Shown here: positions 24,637-38,500 of the stretch, one piece after another
Layout of the letters: each line of letters opens with the position of its first letter
Position numbering within the stretch: the stretch's first letter is position 1
Source of the DNA: Globodera rostochiensis
Taxonomy: Eukaryota; Nematoda; Chromadorea; Rhabditida; Heteroderidae
Direction: 5' to 3'
Length of the DNA stretch: 64,000 bases
NCBI GenBank assembly: GCA_018350325.1
Contig: JAEVLN010000003.1
Location: forward strand, 2,031,214-2,095,213
The notes under the pieces: model-generated
Seen by the model: only the letters and a program-made list of their open reading frames with translations
Told to the model about the DNA's origin: nothing
Databases searched by the model: none
Position numbers and translations under genes: made by a program

Positions 24637-26054
24637 TGGGCGTGACGGTGGCTGGCCTTGGCGTGGAGTTGAGAAGGGGGGAGACGCGTAGTCCAAGAAA
24701 AGAGCAACAATTTACGCATGGATTGATTGGAGATGGGTGGGCTGATCGATCGTTGTTTCCCCCCCCCCCCCCGTTTTGGAGAGCGATCGGTTACCTGTTA
24801 GCCCCCCCCCCCCCCCCACCGATCGGTCCTGTCCTCATGTCCAGAACAGGTTCCGTCCAATCCAACGCTTTTCCCCCCACCCACGCAACCTTTCGGTTTC
24901 CATTCCTTCCGCTTTTTTGCCAATTGGGCCGTTATGAGTAAATAAATATGTTTGTGTGCGTGCATATGATAATGTGCCGCCGATCGCTTCCTTCCCATCC
25001 AAGAAGCCCATAAAAAGGGGGGGGGGGGAAGTGTAACTTACAAATTTAGGCGGGCGATGTGTCCAGAAGAGTCGGCTTAACGTAAGCATCGGTGACAGAA
25101 GCGTGTGAATTCGGGGCTTAGACTACCCCCCGAGATTTGCTCTTTCGTTTACCCCTCAAGCGCCCCCCAAAACACTCCCACAAATTGTAACATTCACAAG
25201 AATAGCGACGACCACTTTTGCGGGATGAAAGAACGGAAGTAAAAGAGCACACAGCCCCAAGCAGTCAGTCAGTCGGCGCTTCGCTGTGGGCGGCAGGGGC
25301 AGGGAGGTCCGTCGACGGACAAACGCATAATTGGATTATTCGCCCAATCTCCTCCATATCCCCCCCCCCCCCCCGACTCCCCTTCTACTGCCGTCCCGCA
25401 ATGTTTAATTCGACCACCCCACCTTAACTGAATTGGTTGTTGCCCTCAATTGGAATGTTGTCCTGAAATTTGGTGGAAGACACGTGCCTATGAAAAGATC
25501 GAGAGAGGCGCGTACAGCCGCTGGAGATGAACAAGTTTTGCCTCCGGACAAGAAAGAAGCTTGGGGGCTTGTACAAACCCCAGACTCGTCGTCCCTTTGC
25601 TGTGATCCGATCTGCCGATCCCCCGCCCCCCCTTTCGATGTTAAAAGCCGCCGCCAAACGATCGCTCCCCCTCCCCCCCCCCCCATTTTTCATGGGTTCA
25701 GTTACTTTCGCTGTCATCTCCGCCCTCTCACCTCCCGTCCCCCCCCCCCCCCCGCCCCGTCCACTTTTATCCTCCGACATCACCGCCGCCGCTCCCACCA
25801 CATCAGTCAGTGTCATCCATCATTACGTCTCACCGCGATGATAACCCGATTGATCAGCAGCAAGCAGTTCATTCAGCGCCTCCGTCCCATTCATCCGCAG
25901 CTTGTGCAGGAATGCATTCTTTTCCAGTAGAAAATACTCCAACAAACTCCGGCACATTTTCTTCTCCTTCAGTACATCTCCCATTGTTGCAGTCCGTGCC
26001 GTTATTATGCTTCAATCTCCCCCCAGGCATCATCAATGACTTTCTAATCAATCG
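24637..26054. other. Intergenic or 5' region of the RING gene
   Basis: Runs of C at 24760, 24802, 25358, 25671 and 25740 and of G at 25018. A frame at 25838-25930 (starts MITRLISSKQFIQRLRP) is open on the + strand and could be an upstream exon of the RING gene, but I found no clean junction. Nothing else is supported. Confidence 0.4.
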
Positions 26055-28031
26055 ATGCGGTGCCCCCTTTGTTTGGGCCATTTCCTCCTCCGGACTCTCC
26101 CGTGTGGCCATTTCCTCTGCTCCTATTGCATTCTCTCCGCCCGATTCCGTCAGTGTATTCCAACAGCCGGCGGAACTCCACAACAATGCGCGCACTGTCA
26201 ACAAAGCATTGACTTTCGGGGCACTCCGCCGATGGCATTCGCACAAAAAGGTGAATTTTGATAAAGTTTATGCCTTCAAAAAGTGCCAGGAAACGTCGTC
26301 ATGAATGGGATGAGCAGCAGCAACAGAGGAAGCACGGCGTCGTCAACCCCACCCTTTTGCGCCTCATTTGCCCGATCCCCCACAACCGGAAGACGGCACA
26401 ACGAAGGGGGCGAGCAAAGAGTGACCGGAATTCGGGCACTTCGCCGCAGTCGAATTTTCCCAACGATGGAAAAGCGAACGGTCGGCGCCGCGGCTCTCCC
26501 AAAATGGGAGGCGTCGGCGGAGTGGGGTCAGTCATTTGGTGGGGGGGGGGGGGTTGGGGTGGGGGCGGGGGGGGGGCGTTGGGGGGTGGCTTGGGGGTGA
26601 GGGGAGGCGTTGGGGGGGCGGCGGCTGGAGGGGCGAAGGGGGGGGGGGTTGGGGTGGGGGCGGGGGGGGGGGCGTTGGGGGGGGGCTTGGGGGTGAGGGG
26701 CGAAGGGGGAGGCGTTGGGGGCGGCGGCTTGGAGGGGCGAAAGGGGGGGGGCGTTGGGGAGGGGGGCACAATTTTATTTGTTAAATCGACGACAACAGAA
26801 GACACCGGAAAGTCGACGGCATATCGACAGACTTCCTCCACAACTCGAAAACTCTTTCCTCCGGCATCGGCAGAACATTTGCCGAAGAATATTCAATTGC
26901 ATCAACAAACAAATTCGGTTTGCGCTTCAATCTGACGCTAATGCGAGTGATAGGCGTGCACATTCAGTGGGGCGATGATCGAACTGTTCCAAAAGCCGTG
27001 GGGAGAGCGAGTAGAGGTGGAGGAGACGACCAAAACGGGGGCAGCAGGGCGTACTTCCAACGGCTCGTCAGTCGTTTCGACGCGGCGCTCAATTTGTTCA
27101 CTGACGAAAAGAGTTGCTGTGAAAATGTGTACGGCTGTGCAAGAAATATGGACCTTTTTCAGAAAGCAAAAGAGGTCGAGAGTCTCGTCTTTGAAATCTT
27201 TATCCATTCTTTATCGACTTTTTCCCGCCATCAGTTTCTTTGCATAAGCGAACAGCGAATTTGGAGGAATCGAACGCAGCCGAATGGTCGCCCGTTGGAT
27301 CGATGCCATCTCCGTTATGAGGGGGGAAATGGTCGATCAGCTGCTGCTGCTGCTGATCGCGGGTTGGACGTGATCAGAAGGCTGAGAGAATTGACGGTGG
27401 CCATGGAGGTCAAATGGGAAGGGCCCGGTGGATATTTAAGCGTTTATTAAAAGCAGAGATCGGACTTGAGAACCAATCGAGAATCTTCAAAACTCGATCG
27501 AAAACACCGAGATTTCGATCGAGAATCTCGATCGGTCCGATCTCTAATTAAAAGGGTTGCTTCAGGAGCAGAATCGACGAGAGAATGGCAAGAAGGGTGA
27601 GGGCGGCGGGCACAGTACAAATGTTTGGCGGACGAAGGTCAGACAGTCCAGGGTCCAGATGCTGGCACTTTCAGTGCTATTCGCTGATTTTGGTGATGCC
27701 GAAAGGGATTTGACACTTTTGAAGCGGCGCATATCCCTTCTGGGGATGCGATTAAACGGCAGAGAGTGTGAACAAAGGGCGGAGCAAGTGTTGGACACTT
27801 TGCTCGTGTGCAGTGGCCAAATTAGCAACATTTTGGAAAGGAGGTGAGCGGCTTTCGGAATAATGGCCGAGAGTTGCAGCTTCTAATTTGCATTTGCGCA
27901 GGCCCGCCTTCCCCTCACAATTCCTCGGCGCGACTGCGCACGTCCAATTCGGTCTGTTCGATGCGATGGACGAAATTACCCGCCAACTTTTGGACCGACA
28001 AAGAGAGAAGCGCCTGAGGGTTCGGGACTGA
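26055..28031 (+). CDS. RING-finger protein, multi-exon, partly resolved
   Basis: The exon 26055-26250 encodes a C3HC4-type RING finger: MRCPLCLGHF, LPCGHFLCSYC, then QQCAHC, giving the expected paired Cys/His ligands. RING proteins are usually E3 ubiquitin ligases. Downstream, protein-like segments occur at 26290-26520 (RKRRHEWDEQQQQRK), 26810-26960 (LENSFLRHRQNICRRIF), 27050-27230 (FDAALNLFTDEKSCCENVYG), 27250-27380 and 27566-27843, and in a final exon 27902-28031 (FGLFDAMDEITRQLLDRQRE, stop TGA). The last junction (AGGAG|GTGAGC to GCGCAG|GCCC) is clear; middle junctions are not. Helical later segments suggest a coiled coil, TRIM-like in outline, but no B-box is seen. The interval 26540-26770 is nearly pure G and cannot be trusted as coding. 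Confidence 0.5.
26536..26772. repeat. G-rich low-complexity tract inside the RING gene
   Basis: About 235 bp of G with scattered CGTT, CTT and TTGGGGTG phrases. Two sub-blocks around GGGGGGGTTGGGGTGGGGGCG repeat at about 26543 and 26641. It separates two protein-like segments and is probably intronic. Confidence 0.85.
27454..27546. mobile_element. hAT-like MITE, 93 bp
   Basis: Starts CAGAGATCGGAC and ends GTCCGATCTCTA (its inverse except for the first base), flanked by perfect 8-bp repeats ATTAAAAG (27446-27453, 27547-27554). The interior is a palindromic series of GATCGA/CTCGATC. Its ends match the 6307 element (TAGAGACCGG versus TAGAGATCGG), so the two are relatives. It lies in an intron just before the RING-gene exon at 27566. 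Confidence 0.8.
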
Positions 28032-28064
28032 ATGAAGCCGACCTCAAATGTAACAGTTTAAGGT

Positions 28065-28699
28065 ATGGCTAACGGTCAGCCGCTGTTTCGGGGAATTGTT
28101 GCGAATGGGAAGTGTGGTAAGAAGAAAGGAATTATTTGACATTAAATGACCCCCCCCCCCCCGCCAATAAAAGAGTTGGAAAAGCAACGAATTTCCCTGG
28201 AAGCGCTTCACATTGATCGCACATCTCGCCCGGTTTCTGCACCGATTCGCCGACGTTTGCGACACATCCACCCAAATGCTTTGCATAATCGAGGTGATTT
28301 AATTTAAATTGGCGACCAAAAACATTGTGCCAAAGGTGGAAAAGGCGCGAGCATTCGTTGCGGAGGAAGTCGGCATGAACTCCGCCGAGTGGAGGGCGAC
28401 TGCGCGAGAACAACTTTCGGTGGAGGGGGGGGGGAAGAGAAAGTGCCATTCGCAGACAAATTAATTTGGGAATTTAGCGAATTGAATTGGATCTCGCAGA
28501 GTGCCAAAGGGTGCAAAAATGGAACGAACTCAAATTGGACACGCAAATTGTACGCCGGAGGGACAACAGAACAGAACAAATGGGGCCGAGTCGGAAAAGG
28601 AACTCAGCGAAGTTGAGGGAATGGCTCCAAAGAATGCTTTTGGGCGGAAGGAAAATTACCAACAAAATGATGGGAAAAGGCCTTCAACAACAATAGAAA
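28065..28699 (+). CDS. Hypothetical protein gene, exon structure uncertain
   Basis: ATG at 28065, only 33 bp after the stop of the RING gene. Exon 1 (28065-28116: MANGQPLFRGIVANGKC) joins 28174-28293 (LEKQRISLEALHIDRTSRPV, SAPIRRRLRHIHPNALHNR) in frame. Further coding-looking stretches follow in two competing frames: KVEKARAFVAEEVGMNSAEW with CQRVQKWNELKLDTQIVRRR to a stop at about 28696, or a frame through DKLIWEFSELNWISQ to 28616. A G run at about 28427 makes the frame hard to judge. No family is recognised. The tiny gap to the upstream gene suggests either an operon or that both are one gene. Confidence 0.4.
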
Positions 28700-28961
28700 A
28701 TGACTTCAAGCAGTTCAAAGATTGTGGCAAAACTTCAAAATAATATTGGGGGGAAGTCGCATCAAATTGTCCATTTATTTACATTAATTGTAATTTGTAT
28801 TTGTTAAAATTCGAAATGGAACATTTAATCGCTGCAATTTTCGTCCACACGTTTTTTGTGTAATTAGCCGATAATAACGGTTAGACTTGGCCGCCGGTGG
28901 GTGGCGGCAATTGACTCGGACAGACAGCGAATGGCCGACAACAATTCGATTAATTCCTCCG

Positions 28962-30031
28962 GTTTATATGAATTGTCCGATGTGCCCGGTTTATATGAAT
29001 TGTCCGATGTGCGCGGTTTATATGAATTGTCCGATGTGCCCGGTTTATATGAATTGTCCGATGTGCCCGGTTTATATGAATTGTCCGATGTGCCCGGTTT
29101 ATATGAATTGTCCGATGTGCCCGGTTTATATGAATTGTCCGATGTGCCCGGTTTATATGAATTGTCCGATGTGCCCGGTTTATATGAATTGTCCGATGTG
29201 CCCGGTTTATATGAATTGTCCGATGTGCCCGGTGTTATATGAATTGTCCGATGTGCCCGGTTTAATGAATTGTCCGATGTGCCCGGTTTATATGAATTGT
29301 CCGATGTGCCCGGTTTATATGATGTCCGATGTGCCCGGTTTATATGAATTGTCCGATGTGCCCGGTTATATGAATTGTCCGAGTGCCCGGTTTATATGAA
29401 TTGTCCGATGTGCCCGGTTTTATTGAATTGTCCGATGTGCCGGTTTATATGAATTGTCCGATGTGCCCGGTTTATAGAATTGTCCGATGTGCCCGGTTTA
29501 ATGAATTGTCCGATGTGCCCGGTTTATATGAATTGTCCGATTGTGCCGGTTTATATGAATGTCCGATGTGCCCGGTTTATATGAATTGTCCGATGTGCCC
29601 GGTTTATATGAATTGTCCAGTGCCCAGGTTTATGAATTGTCCGATGTGATGTGCCCGGTTTATATGAATTGTCCGATTGCCCCGGTTTATATGATTGTCC
29701 GATGTGCCCGGTTTATATGAATTGTCCGATGTGCCCGGTTTATATGAATTGTCCGATGTGCCCGGTTTATATGAATTGTCCGATGTGCCCGGTTTTATGA
29801 ATTGTCCCGATGTGCCCGGTTTATATGAATTGTCGATGTGCCCGGTTTATATGAATTGTCCGATGTGCCCGGTTTATATGAATTGTCCGATGTGCCCGGT
29901 TTATATGAATTGTCCGATGTGCCCGGTTTATATGAATTGTCCGATGTGCCCGGTTTATATGAATTGTCCGATGTGCCCGGTTTATATGAATTGTCCGATG
30001 TGCCCGGTTTATATGAATTGTCCGATGTGCC
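28962..30031. repeat. 27-bp minisatellite, about 40 copies
   Basis: Unit is GGTTTATATGAATTGTCC followed by GATGTGCCC, 27 bp. Because 27 is divisible by 3, two + frames stay open and encode the nine-residue repeats GLYELSDVP or VYMNCPMCP. Outer copies (28962-29230 and about 29850-30031) are nearly identical. Central copies (29230-29830) carry many single-base gains or losses and a few larger ones. One frame is led by MADNNSINSS (28931) and ends in LGDYDLFNNEP after the last unit. Whether it is translated is unknown. Confidence 0.95.
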
Positions 30032-30086
30032 CTTAGGCGACTACGACTTATTTAATAACGAGCCGCGCCGGGGGGGGGGGGACTAA

Positions 30087-30548
30087 TTGCAATTCGCCGA
30101 TAGAGTTGCTGCAGGCGATAGTCTCCCATTTTGGAAGAATTGCTTTTTTTACATAAATGTGCAATTTTTTTAATTTTTGCACAGAGTTGGGAACAAAATT
30201 GTATAGCAAAAATTCCTTTTTGAAACCAACACGAGAATAAATTCGTGTGAAAATGATCCGCACACGGGAAGAAGAGAAGAATGACGACGTGATTTCGATT
30301 TTTGCGCCTTAAAACCCATTATTCAAAACCTAAGTAATTAAAAAAAAAAGTAAATTTAATGAATGATTTTGTTGAAATTGCATTAAATAATGTTTTTTTT
30401 GCAGAATTCTTTATTAATTAAATACATTAAAAACCATCGCTTACACCCAAGCGGGGCTTTCCAAATTGTGCCAACGTAAATAAGGAAAGTGCCGCGTTTA
30501 CATTACAATCTTTGTTCGGTTATGAGCCCCCCACCAATTGATTAGCCG
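30087..30548. other. AT-rich stretch upstream of the Csk-like gene
   Basis: No SH3-coding exon was recognised here. Some A/T homopolymers; no clear promoter motif. Confidence 0.5.
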
Positions 30549-32500
<1,952 letters not shown>

Positions 32501-35500
32501 CGTTGTGCCAAAGTTGGGAATTCACTTTGTTAGTTCACATGCAATCAGTGCCTTCCTTTTGCTTTTCCTTAATTGGCATTATTTCCCCTTCCGTTTACCC
32601 AAAAAAGTGATTTATATTCTCTGTTATTGTACAAAACAATAAGTAAATTATATTATATTATATTATTATTAATCGTATAAGAACAATTTCTTTCGCCGAC
32701 TTCCGACCAAATAATGCGTCCTTTCCGGAAGCGATCGTAATCAGTCGCCGCCGTTCCCTCTGGGCGTGATTAATTGTTGCTCCCGGCCGGCTTCCCCCGG
32801 CTTCTCCCGGCTTCCCCCGGCTTCCCCCGGCTTCTCCCGGCTTCCCCCGGCTTCTCTCTCTGTGACTTGGAAGTCCCCCGACAGCCCTCTCGCGCATATC
32901 GCCGTCCCATCATCTCTTTGCTCACATTGCCTGCGGCAATCTGCTCAAATTTGGCCATTTGTCATCCCCCCACCCCCCAAGTGCAATTACTCTCCGAAAT
33001 CGTCCAATTGTCTTCCCCCCAAAATCACTTCCAGTTGTCTCGACTCCGCCACTTTCATCCGCCAAAGGGTCTCTGTGCCTTCTCATCCGCCTGCGGCGTC
33101 GGAAGATCCATTATTCACCACTCATCCCCCGCCCCCCCGGCGCCACCAAAAGTCTTCCTTCGGGAATTTGTCCGAATACACACATTAGCCACTTCCTCCC
33201 CGGCATATTTATCTCACATTTTGCATCTTTTACACCCAACCCCCCGCGGGGAATTTCCCCCTGGGAATTTTTAGGTTGAAATGCAAATAAAAAAGGCGGA
33301 ACGATTATTCGTCAGTCATTGTGAGCCACGAAAAGCGGCCCGGGGGGGGGGGGAATTCGTTTATTCTTTTTTCGATTCCCTCACGCTTTTGCTGAAGAGA
33401 ATGAATAAAAAGAAAGATTTTACAATTGGCATTTTAATTCATTTGAAAATATGACATTTGGAAGTTGGCAGATTTCCCCATTTAATTTGCTCTGAAATAT
33501 TCCGATATTTCGAAGAGTTGCAAATTGCCATATTTACCATTGGACTGCACGGCAAAACTTCATTTTATGTACATCCCCCGCCCCCAAAGCCTTCCAAATT
33601 CCGACAATTGCGGCCAATCGGCACAATTACACAAATGGAATGAATGAATGGGGGGGGGGGTGGTGGGTGGTGTGAAGGGTTACCCCCCCCCCATTCCCCG
33701 TTCTTCGTTCACCCGCCTCTCCATGGATGGATGAATATAATAATATTAAATGAATGCCCGTTTTGCTCTGTTCGTCTTCCTCTGATGAGCACCTTCAGCA
33801 GCAGCAGAACACACGAAGAGTTTGTATTCATCAGCTGCCACCCCCCCTCCCCCCCCCCCTTCCACAACAGCACACCTTCCGCGCACCAAACTGACCGACC
33901 GTTCTTCCGCCGCCGCTCGGCCATCTGTCCTCATTTGCCTTTTGACGTTACCGCTGATAAAAGAGGAAATGGGGTGCCAATTTCGCGCAAAACCTCCACC
34001 TCCAGACTTCCGCCCGCTCACATCCTTTAATAATTGTTCCCGACCTCCCCCCCCCCCCCGCCCCCCCCCCCCGCCCGCCCCCCCCCCTCTCTACTCCCCC
34101 CTCCCCCCCCCCCCCCTCACTTCTCCGAACGATCCCGGATTGCCCTCCTTTCACTCGCCCCCTCCCGTTAAATTCATCTGAAATTCAAATCCCTATTCTT
34201 TCCTCTTTGGTACCCTGTCATCGCTTTCCCTAATTGGATTTGTTCTTCGTCTGCACTATTTTCATCCCTCGGCGTCAAACAACACAGCACACATCCACCC
34301 CACCCCCTCCCCTCCCTCATCACCCACTTCGTCCTCCTCAGACTCATGTCCCTCCCCTCGGGCAATTTTCCTTCTCTGATTGATTGTGAGGAAATTAGGG
34401 GAGGGGGAAGAAGAACAATGCATGTGGGGGGGGGGGGGGGGAAGAGGCCAAATGTCCCAAATTTGGATGAAAATTTGTTTAGTTGGAGAGAGAAGAAATT
34501 CGATCGAATCAAGCGGAAAGTGTGGGGGGGGGATGAAGATTTGAAGAGGAAATGAAGAAGAAAGGCGTGTGGGCGACTGACACATCCCTCGAGGGGTGGG
34601 GGGGGGGGAAGTGGCCAATTCCCCCCCCCCCCCCTCCCATCGGCAAAAATTAAAAAGTGTCCAATTCACTCACTCTCATCCATCTTTCCCCCCCCCCCCC
34701 CCCGAAGGCCAACAACGCGCGCTTATTTATGCATTAGTTCATGGCCATTCCTTGCAGCAGCAGCAGGAAGGAGAAAAAACATCCGTCCGCTCATTCATTT
34801 GGCCTCTTTTCCGCCGCCGATCATTCGTCCGGCAGTCCCCCCCCCCATCCGCCGATGGCCATTGGCCATGGCATTGCGTGCCCTTCCCCGACCCCCACTT
34901 ATGTGCCCTTCCCTTCCATTCATTCATTCATCCTCCTTTTCTTCCTCCTCCTCCAATTCATCCTCTCCATGAAGAAGTTGTTGTTGTTGTTGTTGTTGTT
35001 GTTGGTCGTCTTCAGCAGATGGCCGTCAAGAGGGAGGAGGTCGACACACAAATAAAGTTGTGAGGGTGTCTTCTTCTGAATGATGGGGGAGTTGCTTGGA
35101 TGAATGGACAAATGAATATGGGTGGATGATCGCAATTAATCTCCCCTCCCCTCCCCCCCCCCCCTCCCCTCCCCCTCCCCCCCCTCACTTCCTTCTTCAC
35201 TTCACACCCCAATTAATAACCCCCCCCCGGCGTCCTCCAATTCGGGAACTCAAAATCCTTCTGTCCCCCTCCCCCTCAACTCAAATTGTGCTGTTTTGGA
35301 CCACTTTTTGGAATTATTGGTGAGAATTGGGAAAGGGTCCTTGCAAATTGAGGAAGGAAATATGCAATTTTGGGGGATAAATGGGAAAAGACGCCTGCGG
35401 GCATTTGTAGTTTTGGCAGTGCGTGAAATGTGAAATTGCCAATTTGTTAGGGTAGTGCCTGCCATTTCGGCACAAAATGTGCCACTTACCGCTTTTTAAA

Positions 35501-38500
35501 TGATTTCAACTTTCATTTGTTCGATTCGACACTTTTTGCTGTGTTTTGGTCTTTTCTCTCAGCTGTCCCCCAAGGGGTCGGTCAGCTGCGCTATTTTGGA
35601 AGAAATGTTTTGAAAACGGACGGACGGGCGGGCGATGATGAATTTGTGTGTGAATGAAAATGAATGCGACGCCTTCCCCCCCCCCCCCCCCTCCCCTCTT
35701 AGTCAATTTATAAATTCACAAAATGCAATTTTTCTTCTCAATGTCCCCCCCCCCCCGGTGATAGCATCGCTTAATGATTAATGTGCCTTTAGTATGTTTA
35801 TTTATTTTCCTTTTAATTTTTTAACTTTCTTGCCAATTTCTGTCCCCCTCCCCCCCCCCCCCTTTTGTTTATTCTCTCCCCTCCAAACAAAACGAATATT
35901 CCCCCCCCCCCCCCCCGAAACATTTGCCCTTTGATCCCTTCTCCAATTTTAGTTGGCCAAATTGCGCAACTTCTTGTCTCGTCTTTGCCCTGCCAATTCC
36001 CTCCCGTCCTCCCCTTTTATTCTCATCCGATGGATTAATCCTTTCAATTAGCGGAAGGATGCGAAGGGAATGGCCGAGAAGAGGGAGGGGAGGGGGCGTA
36101 TATTTAAGGGGGAAGAAAGGGCCAATGGCCTTTCTTTCCCACGCAAACGTTGGCCCTTCCCCTCTCCCCCCGGGGCATTAATTCGCGGAAAGGCCAAAAC
36201 ACTGCCCGGGGGGAGGACGAATTTGCATGGGAATGAATGAGCAAAGAATGGTCCATTTGGGAGGGATTCTTGATCGATGCTCATCTCTGTTCATAAATTG
36301 CTCATTCCTTCTTTTTCTTCCATTTTTAATCCCTTCCATATTCTTTCTCTCATTTGCCCCCTCCCCCCCCCCTTTTTTTCTTTACCAATTTCAAGCACCC
36401 AACCCAACCCACCAACTTTCTTTGATTTGTTCCCCGATGCCGCCCCAAGGAAATGCAAACAGTTTCTTTCGTCCATCGCCGTCCGAAACGACCGACCCTC
36501 CCCCCCCCCGCCCCCTTCCATTATTCACTTCCCTTTCCCCCCCCCCCAATCCCTCCCTGGGAATCCCCTCATCCCCTTCCCCCCCCCCCCAACGGAACAA
36601 AGGAGAACAATAGGCAGGGTTATCCCCCCCCCCTCCGCCCTTTCTGGATGCCCCCCCCCTTTTGCCCCCTTTGCGGCGGCACTTTATACCCCAACAATTC
36701 CCTCCTTTTACTCCTCTCCATCCAAATCCAATCTCAAATCTCATGCAAATTCCCACAATGGCGCCTTTTTTGTCACGAAAAAGGGAGGAGAACGGAAGGG
36801 ACGGGGTAAAGGAAAAGGAAAGGGTGGGGGGGGGGGGAAATTGCATTTGCTTTTGATTCACTCGAAAGGGGCAAATAATGATGAGAAAGTTGGGAAGAGG
36901 ACGGAGGAGAAAGGCACCCTCAAAGTCCCCCCCCCCTCCCTCCCTCTTCATTACACTTTTCCCCTTTTTGTTTCCCCCCCCCTTTTTTGTTCCCTCCCTT
37001 TGGCCGCTCACTTTAGCCGGGCCCCGCTTTAAACTGATCTCCCCCCCCCCCCTCCTTTGACCCAATCGGAGGGTGGGGGAACGGAAGGAAGCAAAGAGGC
37101 CGAAGGAGTGCCGAACAAATTGCGATGGCGGGGGGGGGGGGCAACCGGCAGTTGTCCCCCCCCCCCCCTCCCCCTGGCCGACCACACCCCTCCCCGACGA
37201 TCACCCTCGCCCCCCCCCCGGCGGCACTTTATCCCCCCCCCCTCCAATCTTCTGGCCATTCCCTTCTGCCCGCACAAGGGCGCTCCTTCCCTTCCCTTTC
37301 ATTCCCTCATTCTGTCGGAAGAACGGTCCCCCCCCCCTTTCCCCCCCCCCTTCCCCCCCCCTCTTTCCCCCCTCGCCGCCTTTCCTTCAAAAAGTAACTT
37401 CTCACTTCCCTCTCATCCCGGCAATAAAATGCCCTGCCCTTTTATTGCTTTCGAATGGCCCTTCTTCGGGACTTTTGGACGAAATGCTTTTGCCCGAAAT
37501 TGTTTCTTTGGGTTGACATTGCCCGCCCTCCTTCCGCTCGTTGGCACGCATTTTTGCCCAATCCGTCCATCCCTTTTTTGTTCAGCAAAATACGAACACG
37601 CGAAGAATTGGAAATGAGCGGGAGAAAATGGACAAAGCCCCCCCCCATCCGATCATCGCGCTTTTGCAAAACAAACAAAGTCGAGAATGGAAGGGGGGGG
37701 GGGGAAGTTGGGGAAGTTAAGGGCATGGACAGTCACCCCTCAACCAACTTTCCCTCCCAAAAAGCATCCCAACCCCCCGCCCCGTCCATTCATCCACAAA
37801 CCCCCCCCCCTCTCCCCTCCTCCCCTTGCGTCCCGTATCCCCCCCCCCCCCTCCCCGCCCCCCAAACCGCCCCCCTCCCCCCCCCTTCCCCCCCCTCCCC
37901 ACTCATTTTCGTTTTTCCTCAATCCGCTTTGTTCTTCTCTTCTTTCCGCTTATTTGCGTATAATACCTCTGGACTTCGCCTCTTCAAACCAATTCCATTT
38001 CCTCTCAAACGCTTTACACTTCAAGCGAAAATCCCTCCCACTTTTACATACGATACGCACGCACATTTATTTTTCTTCCGTTTTCCAAATTCTTTTGCTT
38101 TTCAAAAAGATTTGTCCCCCCCCCCCCAAATGAATTTCCAAGAGAAAAAGTGGGGGGGGGGGGGCACAGCTGGAGATGATCACCGACCGCTCGGCCATCT
38201 TGTGGTTATGTCCCATTCGATCACATTCCCTTTGAGTACCATCGTTTTGATCAATTGATTGATCACAATTTTTATTCTATTCATTTAAAGACGTTATTTT
38301 TCCATACCAAAAGCCAAACACATTTCTCCCTCAATTTCAAATTGTCCGCCACCACCTTTTTGCCTCAAGGAATTAATCTCATCATCACATTCCGATCTTC
38401 CCTAGCCCACCACCCCAACGCCCCCCCCCCCCCTCCTCCCCTTCCCAACCAATTAATTTCCGTGACTAATTGGATCCCCCCCCCCCCTCCAACCGGATTA

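Noticed and set aside
26299..26841. Proline-rich ORF of 180 codons on the minus strand
   Set aside because: Shadow of the G-rich tract in the RING gene.
28962..30031. CRISPR array
   Set aside because: The 27-bp units are contiguous with no unique spacers, and the host is a eukaryote.
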